Shown: piece after piece, positions 35,952 to 36,313 of the stretch | Layout of the letters: the number at the start of each line of letters is the position of its first letter | Position numbering within the stretch: position 1 is the stretch's first letter | From: Atopobiaceae bacterium | GTDB lineage: Bacteria; Actinomycetota; Coriobacteriia; Coriobacteriales; Atopobiaceae | Direction: 5' to 3' | NCBI GenBank assembly: GCA_017513965.1 | Contig: JAFWMI010000061.1 | Coordinates: forward strand, 1-36,313 | Length of the DNA stretch: 36,313 nucleotides | The notes under the pieces: model-generated | Database searches by the model: none | Told to the model about the DNA's origin: nothing | Seen by the model: only the letters and a program-made list of their open reading frames with translations | Translations under genes and position numbers: made by a program

Positions 35952-35981
35952 TCCTCGCGGTGTCCCGTTAAGGGGCGCCGC
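35952..35981 (+). other. Hairpin between the two tRNA-Ser genes
   Basis: The 46-base spacer between the tRNA-Ser genes can form a stem of about 10 pairs with two G-U pairs (GCGGTGTCCC with GGGGCGCCGC). It has no U tract, so it is more likely to be a processing structure than a terminator. Confidence 0.4.
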
Positions 35982-35992
35982 GTTCACCCTAC

Positions 35993-36082
35993 GGAGGGGT
36001 GGCAGAGTGGTTGAATGCGGCGGTCTCGAAAACCGTTTGGCCCTTTCGGGTCACGAGGGTTCGAATCCCTCCTCCTCCGCCA
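35993..36082 (+). tRNA. tRNA-Ser (anticodon CGA)
   Basis: A 90-nt class II tRNA with encoded CCA. Acceptor GGAGGGG pairs with CTCCTCC (one G-U), the anticodon loop is CTCGAAA (anticodon CGA), and a variable arm precedes the TTCGAAT loop. Its last 20 bases and the following terminator are repeated about 166 bases downstream. Confidence 0.96.
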
Positions 36083-36097
36083 TAGGTTAGTCAACGC
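36063..36097 (+). repeat. Direct repeat at tRNA-Ser(CGA) 3' end (copy 1)
   Basis: Bases 36063-36097 are identical to 36229-36263, and similarity continues for about 25 more bases through the terminator. Copy 1 includes the T arm, the acceptor 3' strand and CCA of tRNA-Ser. Duplication of a tRNA 3' end is typical of an integration attachment site. Confidence 0.9.
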
Positions 36098-36119
36098 CCT
36101 CGGCAACGGGGGCGTTTTT
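36095..36119 (+). terminator. Intrinsic terminator of tRNA-Ser(CGA)
   Basis: An 8-bp stem (36095-36102 with 36107-36114, one G-U) closed by a GCAA tetraloop is followed by five T residues. Confidence 0.9.
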
Positions 36120-36120
36120 G

Positions 36121-36228
36121 GTGAGGGGACCTCACGGGGATTCGAACCGAGAGGTCGCGAGGCGGAGCCTCGCGGGCCGAGGAGCGGAGCGACGAGGCCG
36201 ATGAGCGTCGCGCGGAGCGCGGCGCGGG
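36121..36228. repeat. GC-rich hairpin cluster between the duplicated tRNA-Ser ends
   Basis: This segment has no coding capacity I can support. It holds GTGAG/CTCAC around GGGAC (36121-36135), an inverted T-arm-like stretch GGGGATTCGAACC (36137-36149), and at least two GC-rich stems closed by a GGA triloop (GCGAGGC/GCCTCGC and CGCGC/GCGCG). It resembles a compact palindromic repeat inserted between two copies of the tRNA end. Confidence 0.6.
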
Positions 36229-36263
36229 AATCCCTCCTCCTCCGCCATAGGTTAGTCAACGCT
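36229..36263 (+). repeat. Direct repeat at tRNA-Ser(CGA) 3' end (copy 2)
   Basis: This is an exact copy of 36063-36097 followed by a diverged copy of the terminator (36261-36280). In that second hairpin, base changes keep the pairing (8 pairs with one G-U) and the GCAA loop, while the T run is broken. It lacks the rest of the tRNA, so it is a remnant. Confidence 0.9.
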
Positions 36264-36313
36264 CCCGGCAACGGGGGCGTGTTTGGGTGGGGTCCTGAAA
36301 TGAGTCCCTCCCG

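Noticed and set aside
35984-36271. Minus-strand frame with repeated WRRRRDS segments
   Set aside because: It is translated from tRNA-Ser T-arm sequence and its duplicate.

Overview
The window is a bacterial chromosome segment around the replication origin. It carries the conserved neighbourhood rpmH-rnpA-yidD-yidC-jag-rsmG and parA-parB on the minus strand, and dnaA-dnaN-recF-dciA-gyrB-gyrA on the plus strand. Several traits point to a Gram-positive actinobacterial host, most likely a Coriobacteriia (Atopobiaceae/Olsenella-like) species. These are tRNA-Ile and tRNA-Ala directly after gyrA, a side-by-side pair of WYL-domain (PafB/PafC-type) regulators, DciA in place of a DnaC/DnaI loader, a GyrA with Ala at the quinolone Ser83 position, a BFN-domain protein, and a sortase-anchored VaFE-repeat adhesin. 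The lineage is inferred from gene content; no database was searched.

Layout. Positions 1-303 hold a complete tRNA-Gly(CCC) on the minus strand and an inverted copy of its 5' half at the window edge. Positions 552-4535 encode a large cell-wall adhesin. Positions 4643-8392 encode a membrane M28-like peptidase whose catalytic domain is split by a very long acidic, repetitive insertion. Positions 8590-10514 carry two WYL regulators, convergent with an exonuclease-helicase (DinG) gene at 10544-13486, which lies downstream of ddl (13490-14446). rlmN is divergent from ddl. The minus-strand blocks parA-parB-small membrane protein (15743-17616) and rpmH...rsmG (17708-20560) follow. Transcription switches to the plus strand near 20.6-20.9 kb. 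An unusual ATPase/winged-helix gene (20911-21918) precedes dnaA, and the run then continues through gyrA (31564). After a minus-strand BFN gene come tRNA-Ile, tRNA-Ala, a tail-anchored protein with two ribbon-helix-helix-like domains and an unknown partner, typA, and two tRNA-Ser genes. The last of these has a duplicated 3' end.

How the parts fit. Four parS-like palindromes (2.1, 15.6, 17.8 and 28.6 kb) surround parAB and dnaA, so the window looks like the centromere/origin domain that ParB loads on. DnaA has a changed DNA-contact motif, and no perfect TTATCCACA box was found in the dnaA flanks. Instead, related TCAAC-core nonamers occur upstream of the ATPase gene and in the dnaA-dnaN spacer. 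Candidates for undescribed biology are the Bergerat-ATPase/winged-helix protein next to dnaA, the membrane-tethered double RHH protein, the acidic M28-like protein, and the paired palindromes between gyrB and gyrA.
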